From: Gemmatimonadota bacterium
GTDB lineage: Bacteria > Gemmatimonadota > Gemmatimonadetes > Longimicrobiales > Gaopeijiaceae
NCBI GenBank assembly: GCA_028875075.1
Contig: JAPPGF010000036.1
Coordinates: 62,001-126,000 of the forward strand
Direction: 5' to 3'
Length of the DNA stretch: 64,000 bases
A program made the translations under genes and the position numbers. Positions 1 to 8,717 of this stretch are shown here, piece by piece. Each line of letters starts with the position of its first letter. The first letter of the stretch is position 1. Below the pieces are notes generated by a model. The model did not search any database and was not told the DNA's origin. It worked only from the letters and a program-made list of their open reading frames with translations.

Positions 1-2455
1 CAGTCGCGTCCGCCTTCTCGCGCACGCTGAAGGGCGCCGCCATCAACTGGCCGTAGCGATTCTGCAGGTAGTCGACGTACACTTTGCCAGCGCGCTTTCG
101 CACCGTTCGCTCAACCGTGGCCAAATCCGGCAGATCGCGCACCGTCATGCGAGCGATCAGCTGTCCCAGAGTTACAGACTGCTCGTAGCTTACCCTGCGG
201 CCGAGTGCAATCAGCACATGAAGTCCCGACGAACCCGACGTCTTGACATAATGCGGCAGGCCAAGCTCCTCGCAGAGGGTGTGCAGGAAGAGCGCGATCT
301 CGATCACGTGTGTGAATGGTGCGCCCTTTGGGTCGAGGTCTAGCAGGCACCAATCCGGCTGCCCTAGGGTGGCTGTGCGGCTGTGCCAGACATGCAGAGG
401 GATAGTGCCGACGTTGGCGAGGTAGACGAGAGTGTCGACGTCCTCCGCCACGAAGTACTTCAGCTCGCGGCCCGAGCTCTCGCTCCACACCTTCACCGTG
501 CGGATCCAGTCCGGTACCCAGTCGGGTGCGTGCTTTTGGTAGAACGACTTACCCGCGATCCCGTCGGGATAGCGGGTAAGAACGAGGGGGCGATCGGCGA
601 GGTAGGGTAGCAGCCACGGCGCAATGGCGCGGTAGAACTTTATGAGGTCGCCCTTGGTATGGCCCGAGTCAGGCCAGAACACCTTGTCCAGATTGGCGAG
701 TTTGGGGACGCCAGTGGATACCCCAACGGTCTGGGGTCTGCTCACAGTCTGAGCGTCAGCGGGGTCTAACTCCTCGGCTTCGGCATGGCACTCCTCCGGT
801 CGCTTGTCGTCACGAAGGCGCAAGAACGAACCGTGTCGGATCATGCCGTCGGCGGTGATCTCCTTGAAGGACACTTCTGCCACGAGCTCCGGCCGGACCC
901 AGTGGTTCGTCCGCGCCGAGGGTGCTCCGGCGACCTGCTCTCCCACGCTGGACTCCTCCAGCGTATCCAGAATCTTCCGGAGTTCGTTGAGCTGGGCCTC
1001 CGAATATCCGGTGCCGACGCTGCCTGACCACGTTAGAGTCTGGCCGACGTACCGCGCCATGTGAAGAGCGCCGAAACCCGGCCGGCCGGCGGCTGGATCA
1101 GTGAAGCCGATCACGACGAAATCTTCTGTATTGCGCACTGAGATCTTGTACCAGGCGCGGGACCGGCCGGCTCGATAGGACGAGTCACAGCGTTTGGCTA
1201 CGATGCCCTCGGACCCCAACGCCTCGACCTGAGCCATCATGTCTTCGCCCCGCTCCGCTATGTGGTCGGAGTAACGAATGGGGCCAACCGTCGGCAACAC
1301 GTCCCGCAGCAACGCTTTTCGTTCCAGAAGCGGTAACCTGCGGAGGTCCGCGCCGCCGATCGCCAGTAGATCAAAGGCGTAATACGTGGCGGGCAGCCCG
1401 AGCACCGCATTTGCGATGTCCTCGCGGTTCCTGAAACGCCCGCGTTGCTGGAGTCGCCCGAACGAGGGCAGGCCCCGCTCGTCGTTCACCACGACCTCGC
1501 CGTCCAGCACCAGCCCGTTGTAGGGTAGCCCGCGCACGGCGCGTGCGATTTCGGGGAAGGTCGATGTCAGGTCCATCCTGTTCCGGCTGATCACCACGGC
1601 GTCACCCCCCTCCGTGCCTGCGATCAGTCGATAGCCGTCGTACTTGATCTCAAACACCCAACGAGGGTGCGAGAACGCCGTCCTGCGCCTAGTCGCCTGC
1701 ATGACGTTGACGTCTCCGGCCCGCAACTCGCGCTCCGTGGCCCCCAGCTCAAGCGCACGGTCGCGCAGTTCGGCCTCGATCTCGCCGGCGAGGGGCAGCT
1801 CGTCGACCTCGAGGCCCGAGTAAATCGAGTCGTCCGGATAGACGGCAGTTCCACCTGAGTCGACGTGCGCGTCCCGCTCTTTGATGAGGAGCCAGTAGTC
1901 AGAGCCAGCCTTGGGTGTACGGATCAGCGTCCAGCGCCCTCTGACTTTGTAACCCCACAGTTCGAACAGGAGCTTCCCCTTGTCGAAGCCCTCTCTGACG
2001 TCGTCCAGCGCGATCCAGGTTCCCTTGTCCCACACGATCGAAGGTCCGGCGCCGTACTGTCCCGCGGGTATGACCCCCTCGAAATCGGCGTAGGCAAGTG
2101 GATGGGGTTCGACTCGCATAGCGAGTCGCTTGTCAGCAGGATTGGGTGACGGGCCCTTGGGTACGGCCCAGGACTCAAGGGCGCCCTCCCATTCGAGGCG
2201 TAGGTCCCAGTGTAGGTTGCGGGCATGATGCTTGTGGAGGACGAAGAGGTGGCCAGCCAGCGTGCCCGCTTGTGCTGCCTGCCCGAACGGCTCGGGCGTG
2301 CACCCGGCTGCGCGCTTCCTGCGATAGAGGTCCAGACGATTGCTGGCGGAAGAAGAGGACGTGCTCGCAGCATGATCATCCGGCGTACGCTGCCGTGAGC
2401 CCTGTCTCTCTGGATGCTTCTCGGCTCGAGGCCTTTTGGATGGGCGAAGGGCCAT
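1..2455 (-). CDS. ligD: ATP-dependent DNA ligase LigD, C-terminus cut by window edge
   Basis: Multifunctional NHEJ ligase that cleans, fills and seals double-strand breaks with Ku. The frame is open from the ATG at 2455 down to base 1, so 818 codons are visible and the end lies outside the window. Domain order is phosphoesterase, ligase, polymerase, as in Pseudomonas LigD. The N-terminal 3'-phosphoesterase shows HKHHARNLHWDLRLE (about residues 75-90). The ligase shows the nucleotidyl-accepting lysine in EIKYDGYR (Lys271). The primase-like polymerase shows the metal-binding LLDLDPKG and the segment KVYVDYLQNRYGQ close to the edge. It is transcribed divergently from ku, the expected partner. 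The start lacks a clear ribosome binding site. Function is secure from the motifs and neighbour; only the start and the missing tail are uncertain. Confidence 0.96.
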   Translation of the reverse strand, partial: MALRPSKRPRAEKHPERQGSRQRTPDDHAASTSSSSASNRLDLYRRKRAAGCTPEPFGQAAQAGTLAGHLFVLHKHHARNLHWDLRLEWEGALESWAVPKGPSPNPADKRLAMRVEPHPLAYADFEGVIPAGQYGAGPSIVWDKGTWIALDDVREGFDKGKLLFELWGYKVRGRWTLIRTPKAGSDYWLLIKERDAHVDSGGTAVYPDDSIYSGLEVDELPLAGEIEAELRDRALELGATERELRAGDVNVMQATRRRTAFSHPRWVFEIKYDGYRLIAGTEGGDAVVISRNRMDLTSTFPEIARAVRGLPYNGLVLDGEVVVNDERGLPSFGRLQQRGRFRNREDIANAVLGLPATYYAFDLLAIGGADLRRLPLLERKALLRDVLPTVGPIRYSDHIAERGEDMMAQVEALGSEGIVAKRCDSSYRAGRSRAWYKISVRNTEDFVVIGFTDPAAGRPGFGALHMARYVGQTLTWSGSVGTGYSEAQLNELRKILDTLEESSVGEQVAGAPSARTNHWVRPELVAEVSFKEITADGMIRHGSFLRLRDDKRPEECHAEAEELDPADAQTVSRPQTVGVSTGVPKLANLDKVFWPDSGHTKGDLIKFYRAIAPWLLPYLADRPLVLTRYPDGIAGKSFYQKHAPDWVPDWIRTVKVWSESSGRELKYFVAEDVDTLVYLANVGTIPLHVWHSRTATLGQPDWCLLDLDPKGAPFTHVIEIALFLHTLCEELGLPHYVKTSGSSGLHVLIALGRRVSYEQSVTLGQLIARMTVRDLPDLATVERTVRKRAGKVYVDYLQNRYGQLMAAPFSVREKADAT

Positions 2456-2475
2456 GATTGCGGAAGGTAACCCGG

Positions 2476-2492
2476 CAGCGGTCTATAGTGTG
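2476..2492. promoter_or_regulatory. Possible shared promoter element between ligD and ku
   Basis: The 181-base gap between the divergent ligD and ku starts holds GGTCTATAGTGTG. Its symmetric CTATAG core gives a TATAGT hexamer on the plus strand and a TATAGA hexamer on the minus strand. Either could be a -10 element, 150 bases from ku or about 25-30 bases from ligD. No convincing -35 is seen, so this is only a candidate. Confidence 0.25.
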
Positions 2493-2636
2493 CCCACAGC
2501 CGACGGGCGACGCCCCCGACGCCGCACGCGGCGGAGCTCCGAGTCAGCATAGGGCGTTGATCTGCGCCGGTGGGAACATATGTTCTCCAAGCGTCAACTC
2601 CTTGCCACCGCCCGTCGACCCAGCCAGGAAGCAACC

Positions 2637-3521
2637 ATGAGCGCTCGCGTGATTGCGTCGACCACGATCTCGTTCGGGCTAGTCTCGCTGCCTGTGAAGC
2701 TGTACTCCACCAGCGAGCTGACGCGCCGGTTGTCGTTCAACCTTGTCCACCAAGCCTGCGGCACGCGGCTGAAGCAGCACTACGTTTGTCCGCAGTGCGA
2801 CGTCGGGGTCACACGGGACGAGATGGTCAAGGGGTACGAGTTTGCCAAGGGTCAGTATGTGCTGTTCAATGATGAGGAGCTCAATGCGATCGAAGCACCC
2901 AAGACGGATGGCATCGAGATCACCGAGTTCGTGTCAGCCGAGCAGGTGTCACCAGTCTACGTCGACAAGCCGTACTACCTTGGCCCCGACAAGGGGGGTG
3001 CCCGCGCATACCGCCTGCTGTCTGCGGCGCTGGGAGAGACGGGGCGTGTCGCGGTCGCCAAATACGCTACCCGCGGCAAGCAACTCTTGGTCGTAGTGCG
3101 TCCACACGGGGAGGGGCTCGTGCTCGATCAACTCCGCTATGCCAACGAAGTGCGCTCCTTCTCAGAAGTGCCTATCGACGAAGCCGAGGTCAAGCCGGCC
3201 GAGATGACGCTTGCCCGGCAGCTCATCCAGCAGTCGTCCGCCGAAACGTTCGAGCCGCAGCGCTACACGGACGAGGTACGCGAAAAAATGCTGGCGATGA
3301 TCCAGCAGAAGGTGGACGGGAGGGAGATTACAGTCGCTCCGGCTGAGGAACCAAAGGCCCAGATCATCGACCTGATAGCCGCGCTCAAGGCTTCGCTCTC
3401 GGACGAGAAGGCCCGCAAGCCTGCCAGTCGGGTGGTGCCTACGGGCACGTCTCAAGAGACGGCGGCCAGACGGGTTACCCGCAAAGACGGCGGGCGCAAG
3501 AAGAGGGTTGCTGGGGAGTAG
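2637..3521 (+). CDS. ku: Non-homologous end joining protein Ku
   Basis: Bacterial Ku, a homodimeric ring that binds DNA ends and recruits LigD. The ATG at 2637 is chosen over an upstream in-frame ATG because it gives the typical Ku N-terminus (ISFGLVSLPVKLYS) and has CCAGGAAGC eight bases upstream. The protein is 294 residues, a normal size. Residues 1-250 form the Ku core, including VDKPYYLGPDKGGARAY. The last 40 residues are rich in Lys, Arg and Ala, like the basic tails of other bacterial Ku proteins that aid DNA binding and ligase stimulation. It is divergent from ligD and 51 bases upstream of a MerR-TPR gene on the same strand. Confidence 0.96.
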   Translation: MSARVIASTTISFGLVSLPVKLYSTSELTRRLSFNLVHQACGTRLKQHYVCPQCDVGVTRDEMVKGYEFAKGQYVLFNDEELNAIEAPKTDGIEITEFVSAEQVSPVYVDKPYYLGPDKGGARAYRLLSAALGETGRVAVAKYATRGKQLLVVVRPHGEGLVLDQLRYANEVRSFSEVPIDEAEVKPAEMTLARQLIQQSSAETFEPQRYTDEVREKMLAMIQQKVDGREITVAPAEEPKAQIIDLIAALKASLSDEKARKPASRVVPTGTSQETAARRVTRKDGGRKKRVAGE

Positions 3522-3572
3522 CACGGTCCACGGCTAGGTCGACGGCATTACCCTCGCCCGTTTCGTGACCAA

Positions 3573-4439
3573 GTGGCAAACTTGGGTGTGATGAGTAGCT
3601 ACGGCACCCGCCGCGTCGCGCAGATCCTCGGCCTCTCTGAGGAGCGGATTCGTTCCTTTGTCCGGTCTGACTTACTCGCCCCTGAACGGGGACCCGGCAA
3701 CCAGTACAGTTTCACGTTCCAAGACATTGTCTTGCTGCGCACCGCTCGCGAACTGCTGGAACGGAACGTGCCGGCGCGCCGCGTGCGCGCGGCGCTTCGG
3801 TCGCTGCGTGCGCAACTGCCTCGTGGTCACCCACTCAGTGCAGTGCGGATCGTGGCGAGGGGCGACACGGTGGTCGTGCTGGAGAGGAATGCACTGTGGG
3901 AGCCCGAGACCGGCCAGATGGCGCTCGACCTCTCGCTTGATCCCGCAGTCGAAGTGTTAGCGGAACACGCTCGGTCGCACTCCGCCGACGAGATCGCCGT
4001 GGCAGAGCAGGAGAAGGAGCTGACCGCCGACGAGTGGTTCGAGCTGGGGGTCGATCTCGAGGCCGTGTCGTTGGCCAGGGCACGTTCTGCCTACGCTAAG
4101 GCGATCGCCCTCGATCCGGGCCATGCGGAGGCGCATCTTAACGTTGGACGGCTATTGCACCAAGCCGGCGAGCTGGCGACAGCCGAGACTCACTATCGCC
4201 AGGCCTGTGCGGCACGTCCGACGAGCGCGCTAGCGGCTTTCAACCTCGGAGTGGCCCTTGAGGATCGGGGGGACGTCACACAGGCGATGGTGGCCTATAA
4301 GCGAGCGGTGAAACTCGATCCGGAGCACGGTGAAGCACACTTCAACCTCGGCCGGCTGTGCGAGTCGAGCGGAGATGTGAGCGCCGCGCTTCGACACTTC
4401 GCTGAATACAAGCGCATCCGTGACCGGAGGCTACGTTGA
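3573..4439 (+). CDS. MerR-type HTH protein fused to TPR repeats
   Basis: A 288-residue protein with an N-terminal MerR-like winged helix (about residues 10-80: RRVAQILGLSEERIRSFV... then FTFQDIVLLRTARELLERNVPARRVRAAL) and about three C-terminal tetratricopeptide repeats (residues 150-280, e.g. AKAIALDPGHAEAHLNVGRL and FNLGVALEDRGDVTQAM). It has no MerR metal-binding cysteines and no ligand domain; the TPR array takes its place, so protein partners rather than small ligands may be sensed. It lies 51 bases after ku and its stop overlaps the TTG start of the next gene, which suggests a ku-led operon. An alternative start is the ATG at 3591. The fold assignment is firm; the role is not known. Confidence 0.85.
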   Translation: MANLGVMSSYGTRRVAQILGLSEERIRSFVRSDLLAPERGPGNQYSFTFQDIVLLRTARELLERNVPARRVRAALRSLRAQLPRGHPLSAVRIVARGDTVVVLERNALWEPETGQMALDLSLDPAVEVLAEHARSHSADEIAVAEQEKELTADEWFELGVDLEAVSLARARSAYAKAIALDPGHAEAHLNVGRLLHQAGELATAETHYRQACAARPTSALAAFNLGVALEDRGDVTQAMVAYKRAVKLDPEHGEAHFNLGRLCESSGDVSAALRHFAEYKRIRDRRLR

Positions 4440-4825
4440 AGCGCCGTTCGCGTCGTGCGTTGCGCGGGGTCGCGTTCTTGGTCGCCCTCGCACTGGTGGG
4501 ACTCTGGGCCCTCTTCCTGCGTGCTGCATTCGCGACTGCCCTCGGCGCCGTACCTGCCCCCGGCGCATTCGTCGTCACACTGATCTTCGCGGGGATTGCC
4601 GTCGCGGGCGGCGTCGCCGCGTTGCGCGACGTCCCGGTAGCGGTCGTGCTGAGTGGATTGATCTCGTTGCTTCCTGTCGGGCTCTACCTCACGCTGTTTC
4701 CGGGAGTGACACGCTGGATCGGTGTGCTGGACGGTGTGCTGCTGGGAATCGGATGCGCGCTAATGCGCCGAGGGGAGGTCAGCTTGCCTCCGCCGCAGGC
4801 GCCCGACACGGGGTGCAGGCCCTGA
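4436..4825 (+). CDS. Small integral membrane protein of unknown function
   Basis: A 129-residue protein with a basic N-terminus (MKRRSRRALRG) and about four hydrophobic segments (residues 10-35, 45-62, 68-85, 92-107). It starts with TTG inside the stop codon of the MerR-TPR gene (overlap TTGA), so the two are probably co-translated. No known motif is recognised. The tail is hydrophilic and proline-rich. The position after ku and a TPR regulator does not reveal its role. Confidence 0.7.
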   Translation: MKRRSRRALRGVAFLVALALVGLWALFLRAAFATALGAVPAPGAFVVTLIFAGIAVAGGVAALRDVPVAVVLSGLISLLPVGLYLTLFPGVTRWIGVLDGVLLGIGCALMRRGEVSLPPPQAPDTGCRP

Positions 4826-4848
4826 CCAGTGCTAGGTGGCCGAATCGA

Positions 4849-5538
4849 TCAGGTCGTGGGTGTTCGGGTCACGAAGATCCTCTTTGCCAGTTGGTGACCT
4901 ACGACCTGTCCGGGGCCACGCTTACCCTCGACGCGCACCGTCACGTCGCCGCCGGTCGTCTCTCTCGCTTCGACGTGGAGCGAGACGCCCGGTACCAGGC
5001 CGTGCGACTCCATAGAACGCAGGCCTTCGGGCTCCTCGTCGTCTACTGCCCTGATGCGTACGCGGTCGCCGGCGGTCACATCTGCGAGCGTCGCGAAGTC
5101 CACTTCCTCTATCTCGCCAGCCGAGGTGGGAATCGGCGCGCCGTGCGGATCGTGCGAGGGGTCCTCGAGTGCGGTCGCCATTCGGTCGATGAGACGCTCC
5201 GAAGCGGCATGCTCCAACCGTTCGGCTTCGGCGTGAACATCGTCCCAAGAATAACCGAGACGCTGCAGCAAATACGTCTCAAGGATCCGGTGCCGACGGA
5301 TGACACGCAGAGCCTCCCGGATGCCCTTGCCTGTCAACTGGACGCCGTGATAGGGCACGTGTTGAAGTAGGCCGGCTTCGGCCAACCTCTTGACCATCCC
5401 GGTCACGGACGCCGGCTGCACCTCAAGCGCGGCGGCGATCAAGCTTGTCGACGCCGCTTCGCCCCGTTCGGTGATCGAGAAGATGGCCTTCAGGTAGTCC
5501 TCGACCGAGCGCGAGAGCGGGGGGTGGGCTTCCTCCAT
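4849..5538 (-). CDS. DtxR/MntR-family metal-dependent transcriptional regulator
   Basis: A 229-residue regulator of the DtxR family, which uses Fe(II) or Mn(II) as co-repressor. The N-terminal winged helix (residues 8-70, SVEDYLKAIFSI... VQPASVTGMVKRLAEAGLL) is followed by the dimerisation and metal-binding helices (residues 72-140, GIREALRVIRRHRILETYL and a cluster of Glu/His: HAEAERLEHAASERLIDRM). The C-terminal part from about residue 150 is an SH3-like FeoA-type domain (GDRVRIRAVDDEEPEGLRSM). It is divergent from apaG and its gene end faces the small membrane protein. Whether it senses iron or manganese cannot be told, and no metal transporter lies beside it in this window. Confidence 0.92.
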   Translation of the reverse strand: MEEAHPPLSRSVEDYLKAIFSITERGEAASTSLIAAALEVQPASVTGMVKRLAEAGLLQHVPYHGVQLTGKGIREALRVIRRHRILETYLLQRLGYSWDDVHAEAERLEHAASERLIDRMATALEDPSHDPHGAPIPTSAGEIEEVDFATLADVTAGDRVRIRAVDDEEPEGLRSMESHGLVPGVSLHVEARETTGGDVTVRVEGKRGPGQVVGHQLAKRIFVTRTPTT

Positions 5539-5643
5539 GGATCGATTCTCACTATGCGGGAAATCCTCGGGTTCGCGTCTCCTGGGTCCGCAGCGGGACC
5601 GGGGATCCGTCCCCGACCGGAAACACGCGACGCGTAGGGCCGG

Positions 5644-5649
5644 TATATT
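5644..5649 (+). promoter_or_regulatory. -10 element TATATT, probable leaderless apaG start
   Basis: TATATT ends six bases before the apaG ATG (5656) and no purine-rich ribosome binding site is present. With the usual 6-7 base distance from -10 to transcription start, the mRNA would begin at or next to the start codon. The -35 region is weak (GAAACA with an 18-base spacer). Confidence 0.5.
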
Positions 5650-5655
5650 GGTTCA

Positions 5656-6081
5656 ATGGCGAACGAATACGAAAGTCTCACTGACGGCATCCGCGTGACC
5701 GTGCGCCCGCGCTTCTCGTTGGCCCAGTCCGATCCAGCGGAGGGCGAGTTTGTGTTCTCCTATCATATCCGGATGGAGAACCTCGGCTCGCAGGCGGCTC
5801 AGCTGTTGTTCCGCCACTGGCTTATCCACGACTCCACGGGTGAGGATCAAGAGGTCGACGGAGAGGGCGTGGTCGGACAACAGCCGCTGCTCGTGCCGGG
5901 CAAGGCTCACGAGTACCAGAGCTTCTGTGTGCTCGGCTCTCCGTTCGGGTTCATGGAGGGGTACTATACGTTCATGCGCCCCGACGGCAGCCGCTTCCGT
6001 GTCGCCATTCCGCGCTTTCGGCTTCAGGCCCCACTGTCGCCACTCGACGACGAGGCCCACCCCGAGCAGCCGATGCACTAA
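5656..6081 (+). CDS. apaG: ApaG domain protein
   Basis: A 141-residue protein with the ApaG immunoglobulin-like fold. The core runs from TDGIRVTVRPRFS through YHIRMENLGSQAAQLLFRHW and DSTGEDQEVDGEGVVGQQP to YQSFCVLGSPFGFMEGYY and FRVAIPRFRL, which matches ApaG along its length. ApaG is linked in Proteobacteria to Co/Mg resistance, although the biochemical role is unclear. Here it stands alone, divergent from the DtxR-type regulator. It probably has a leaderless mRNA. Confidence 0.94.
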   Translation: MANEYESLTDGIRVTVRPRFSLAQSDPAEGEFVFSYHIRMENLGSQAAQLLFRHWLIHDSTGEDQEVDGEGVVGQQPLLVPGKAHEYQSFCVLGSPFGFMEGYYTFMRPDGSRFRVAIPRFRLQAPLSPLDDEAHPEQPMH

Positions 6082-6279
6082 GGTATCTGTTCCGGAAGCG
6101 AGCGAGCCGGAGGGCCGCGCGTCATCCGCTGGCCGTGCCCTCGTCGGGGTCTTTGCAGCCACATCGTTGCAGTGGGCCTCGAACATCGGGCGTCGACTGC
6201 GGCTGGAAACCAGCAAACTGGCCAAGTGTAAGATTGGCGCAGGCCGCTCTCGGCTTCCGTACATCTGACAGGGGGACGC

Positions 6280-6696
6280 GTGGACGAAGTGGCTGTGGAC
6301 GCCAAACGGATCTTGCTCCGCTACGGCGCTCCCATAGACATCCTTGACGACGTGTCGGAGGTCGAGCGCATTGAGCTTGCCCGACTGGTTGCCAAGACGA
6401 ACCTCCCCGACCGCGAGCGTCACCTTCGCCAGGAACTCGCAGATCGGGGGTACATGGAGCCACCGCCGATAAGAACGCGAAAAAAGCGGTCGAGAGTACG
6501 GCCTCCCACTTCTGTGACAGACGCGCCGACCAGCACCGCGTCCTCAGCGGCCGGCGGCACGAGTGCGAAGACTACGTCTCCGGCTTCGAACCCTGCCGCA
6601 AGTTCGACCAAGACCAAGTCGGCCAAGAAACCGGAGTCGCATGCCGTCGAGACGGCAGAAGCCGAGGCTGGTGAGGAGGCGGAGAAGAGCGTGTGA
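6280..6696 (+). CDS. Hypothetical protein with a Ser/Thr/Ala/Lys-rich tail
   Basis: A 138-residue protein starting at GTG with CAGGGGGAC upstream as ribosome binding site. Residues 1-60 are compact and charged (KRILLRYGAPIDILDDVSEVERIELARLVA and RERHLRQELADRGYMEPPPI) and look like a helical domain. From residue 62 on it is basic (RTRKKRSRVRP), then a long low-complexity Ser/Thr/Ala/Pro stretch, ending in a Glu/Ala-rich acidic end. No family is recognised. Its stop overlaps the GTG of a 56-codon reading frame. Confidence 0.6.
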   Translation: MDEVAVDAKRILLRYGAPIDILDDVSEVERIELARLVAKTNLPDRERHLRQELADRGYMEPPPIRTRKKRSRVRPPTSVTDAPTSTASSAAGGTSAKTTSPASNPAASSTKTKSAKKPESHAVETAEAEAGEEAEKSV

Positions 6697-6863
6697 GCCA
6701 AGACGCGAGCACGACCGTAGCCAGGGCGAGTGCCGAGGCGGAAGCGAAGTCCATGGCGGTATCGAGGCGTCTAAGTCACATAGGTGCTCAGGTTCGGAGA
6801 CGATGCCGACAGGCGATGCCTCGCGCGAGGCCGCTCGTCAAGGGTGCGGTCGAGGCCAAGTAG
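6693..6863 (+). CDS. Small basic ORF translationally coupled to the upstream gene
   Basis: A 56-residue frame starts with GTG inside the stop of the previous gene (overlap GTGA). The first 20 residues are Ala/Ser/Glu-rich; the rest is strongly basic with two arginine clusters (VSRRLSHIGAQVRRRCRQ). It could be a real coupled micro-protein or the out-of-frame continuation of a longer low-complexity tail. No family is recognised. Confidence 0.35.
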   Translation: MSQDASTTVARASAEAEAKSMAVSRRLSHIGAQVRRRCRQAMPRARPLVKGAVEAK

Positions 6864-6868
6864 TGTCG

Positions 6869-6897
6869 CCTCTCGCGCCGGCCTCGTGCGCGAGGGG
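6869..6897. terminator. GC-rich hairpin between convergent genes
   Basis: CCTCTCGCGC and GCGCGAGGGG form a ten-base-pair stem (one G-T pair) around a nine-base loop. It sits 15 bases before the end of the convergent 601-codon gene. There is no T tract, so it may be a terminator of the weaker type or simply a transcript-end stabiliser. Confidence 0.4.
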
Positions 6898-6911
6898 TGT
6901 GTCAGGGTGTA

Positions 6912-8717
6912 TCACTGCACTGACACCTCCCGCTGGCGGTCCAGTGGTAGCTGAACTCTGAGTTGCGCCCGCTCCGAGTCCCTTGACCGGCGGAGATCGA
7001 GTTTAGCGGGTTGTCCGTCGACATATGCGCGGGCATCGGACCGCACCGGGAGCAACGGTTCGAAGACGAGTGTCACCGGTATGGCCCCACTGTTCTGATC
7101 GAAGCGGAAACGCCGATCTTTGCCCACACGCTCGTACGTCATTGCGACGGTTGCATCCGCGATTTGGATTCCTCGGACCGTGAAACGCAGCCAGTGCTCT
7201 GGGAAGCGAGGTGCTAAGCGTAGGCGTCCGTAATGGGCGTCCGCCCTCGCGCCCAGAAGTCCCTCAAGCAGCACGAACGGGACAAGGGCGGCCGACGCTG
7301 GATCATGTGCGCGATCCTGGTCGGGCCAAAGGCCCGCACCTCCACCAAAGCCATCGGCCAGATGGCGCTCCAATAGCGCGAATCCACGCTCGACCATACC
7401 GTCGTTCAGACAGGCCAGGGCGGTGAGCGCGCGCATCAAACCAGGTCGTGGTTCATCGGCGGGCGTCCGATAGAGTGGGCGACCAGGGAGGTCGAGCGCC
7501 GCGGCGAGAGTTGCGGCGACGACATCCTCGGACTGTTGGGCCTTGTCCCGCTTCGCGCCGACCGTTGGTAGCCTGCCACGCGAGGGGGACTTGGCGGAGG
7601 CACCGGCAGACGGACGGGGCGCGGCCCCGGTGTCCACGAGTTCTGCCGCGCGCGCGCGCAGCTCGTCCGCGCTAGTGGGCTCCCACGGTTCGATCGTGTT
7701 CGCAGCAGCAAGCATAGCCGCACGGCGTGCGAACCGGAGGGCAGAATCCCCAATCTTGTCGGCTGTGCGGTCGGCTAGCTGAGGTAGATCTACGATGCTC
7801 AGAGGGGTGTCACGCCAGCCCCCGTAACGAGCTTGTGCCAAAGCACCCAGGGGCGTGCGAGGATCGACGTCGGGGGGACCTGGCGTGCCAGCTGCCAGCG
7901 CGCCAAGCGCCGTCCACGCGCGCCGTGACTGGGGGTCCACAGGGAAAGGGTCACCGGCCGCCACTGCATGTGCCGATTGGCTGTCAGCCGCCTCGAGACG
8001 AGCTATGGACCATGCTAGCCCGTGGTCGAACTCGCATCCATCCGTTTGAATAGCCAGGCGACCCGTGCGGAGCTCGGAGAGGGCGAAGTCCGTGCGGGTC
8101 TCGGCAGCCCGCGAGAGGCGCCGGAGCGATTGGAAGGCACTGGCCGGGTCCGGTCCGCTGGCGGCGGCCAGGAGGACGTCTTGATCGTGGAGCCGGACGG
8201 TCGCGCTCACCCGCAGGATTCCGTCTCTGTTCCCGGCATCGACACGCCAGGACGGTGCCGGCGTGATCTGGATCAGTCGCGCTGCGCCGGCTTCTTCAGT
8301 TACGAGAAAGGATCCGTCGGCACGGGAGTCGCCCCCGGGCACGCCGAGCACGACTTCGATTTCTCCGGCCAGTGCCGTTGTTCGTGTCCAATGCGCGATA
8401 AAGCCCTCGTCGCTGACGAGCAGCGTCTCGGCTAGAGTGCCCGGGACGCCAACGAGTTCGCGGCTCCCGTGGGCAGGAGCGAGAACCAAGCTGGCGGGGA
8501 CAAAGCCTGTCACGGATAGCTCAGCAAGCAGCAGCCGGCCTCGGTGTTCTACCACGTCCACTGTGTGCGACTCGGTGCCTCGCGCGCTACCGCCGGGCGC
8601 GGCAAGGAGGAACGGATGTGCCCGCGCTGGTCCGGCGTAGACGAGGCTTCCTCTCGGGCTGGCCAGTGTCGCGACGGGGAGGGCCCGGCTAGGAATCGCG
8701 AACAACGGATCGGACAT
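6912..8717 (-). CDS. Large hypothetical protein, glycogen-debranching/glycosidase-like
   Basis: A 601-residue protein without signal peptide. Residues 1-190 look like a beta-rich N-terminal domain. Residues 200-500 are helical with repeated Ala/Leu/Trp-rich helices (LAWSIARLEAADSQSA, GLMRALTALACLNDGMVERG). Residues 500-601 look like a closing beta sandwich (LRLAPRFPEHWLRFTVRGIQ). This order resembles bacterial six-hairpin glycosidases and glycogen-debranching relatives, but I cannot point to the catalytic acids and treat it as a resemblance only. The Ser/Gly/Lys-rich segment near residue 370 is a linker. The start has no ribosome binding site; TAGCTT lies five bases before the ATG. No sugar-metabolism gene adjoins it. 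Confidence 0.65.
   Translation of the reverse strand: MSDPLFAIPSRALPVATLASPRGSLVYAGPARAHPFLLAAPGGSARGTESHTVDVVEHRGRLLLAELSVTGFVPASLVLAPAHGSRELVGVPGTLAETLLVSDEGFIAHWTRTTALAGEIEVVLGVPGGDSRADGSFLVTEEAGAARLIQITPAPSWRVDAGNRDGILRVSATVRLHDQDVLLAAASGPDPASAFQSLRRLSRAAETRTDFALSELRTGRLAIQTDGCEFDHGLAWSIARLEAADSQSAHAVAAGDPFPVDPQSRRAWTALGALAAGTPGPPDVDPRTPLGALAQARYGGWRDTPLSIVDLPQLADRTADKIGDSALRFARRAAMLAAANTIEPWEPTSADELRARAAELVDTGAAPRPSAGASAKSPSRGRLPTVGAKRDKAQQSEDVVAATLAAALDLPGRPLYRTPADEPRPGLMRALTALACLNDGMVERGFALLERHLADGFGGGAGLWPDQDRAHDPASAALVPFVLLEGLLGARADAHYGRLRLAPRFPEHWLRFTVRGIQIADATVAMTYERVGKDRRFRFDQNSGAIPVTLVFEPLLPVRSDARAYVDGQPAKLDLRRSRDSERAQLRVQLPLDRQREVSVQ

Noticed and set aside
1924-2634. 236-codon minus-strand frame over ligD and the ligD-ku gap
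   Set aside because: It is out of frame with the LigD domains and has random composition (Arg/Pro/Ser-rich).
4420-5370. 316-codon plus-strand frame across the membrane protein and the DtxR-type gene
   Set aside because: It lies antisense to the clear DtxR-family protein and has no protein-like features.
5653-6423. 256-codon minus-strand frame over apaG
   Set aside because: It is the mirror of apaG; the plus-strand protein matches the ApaG fold.
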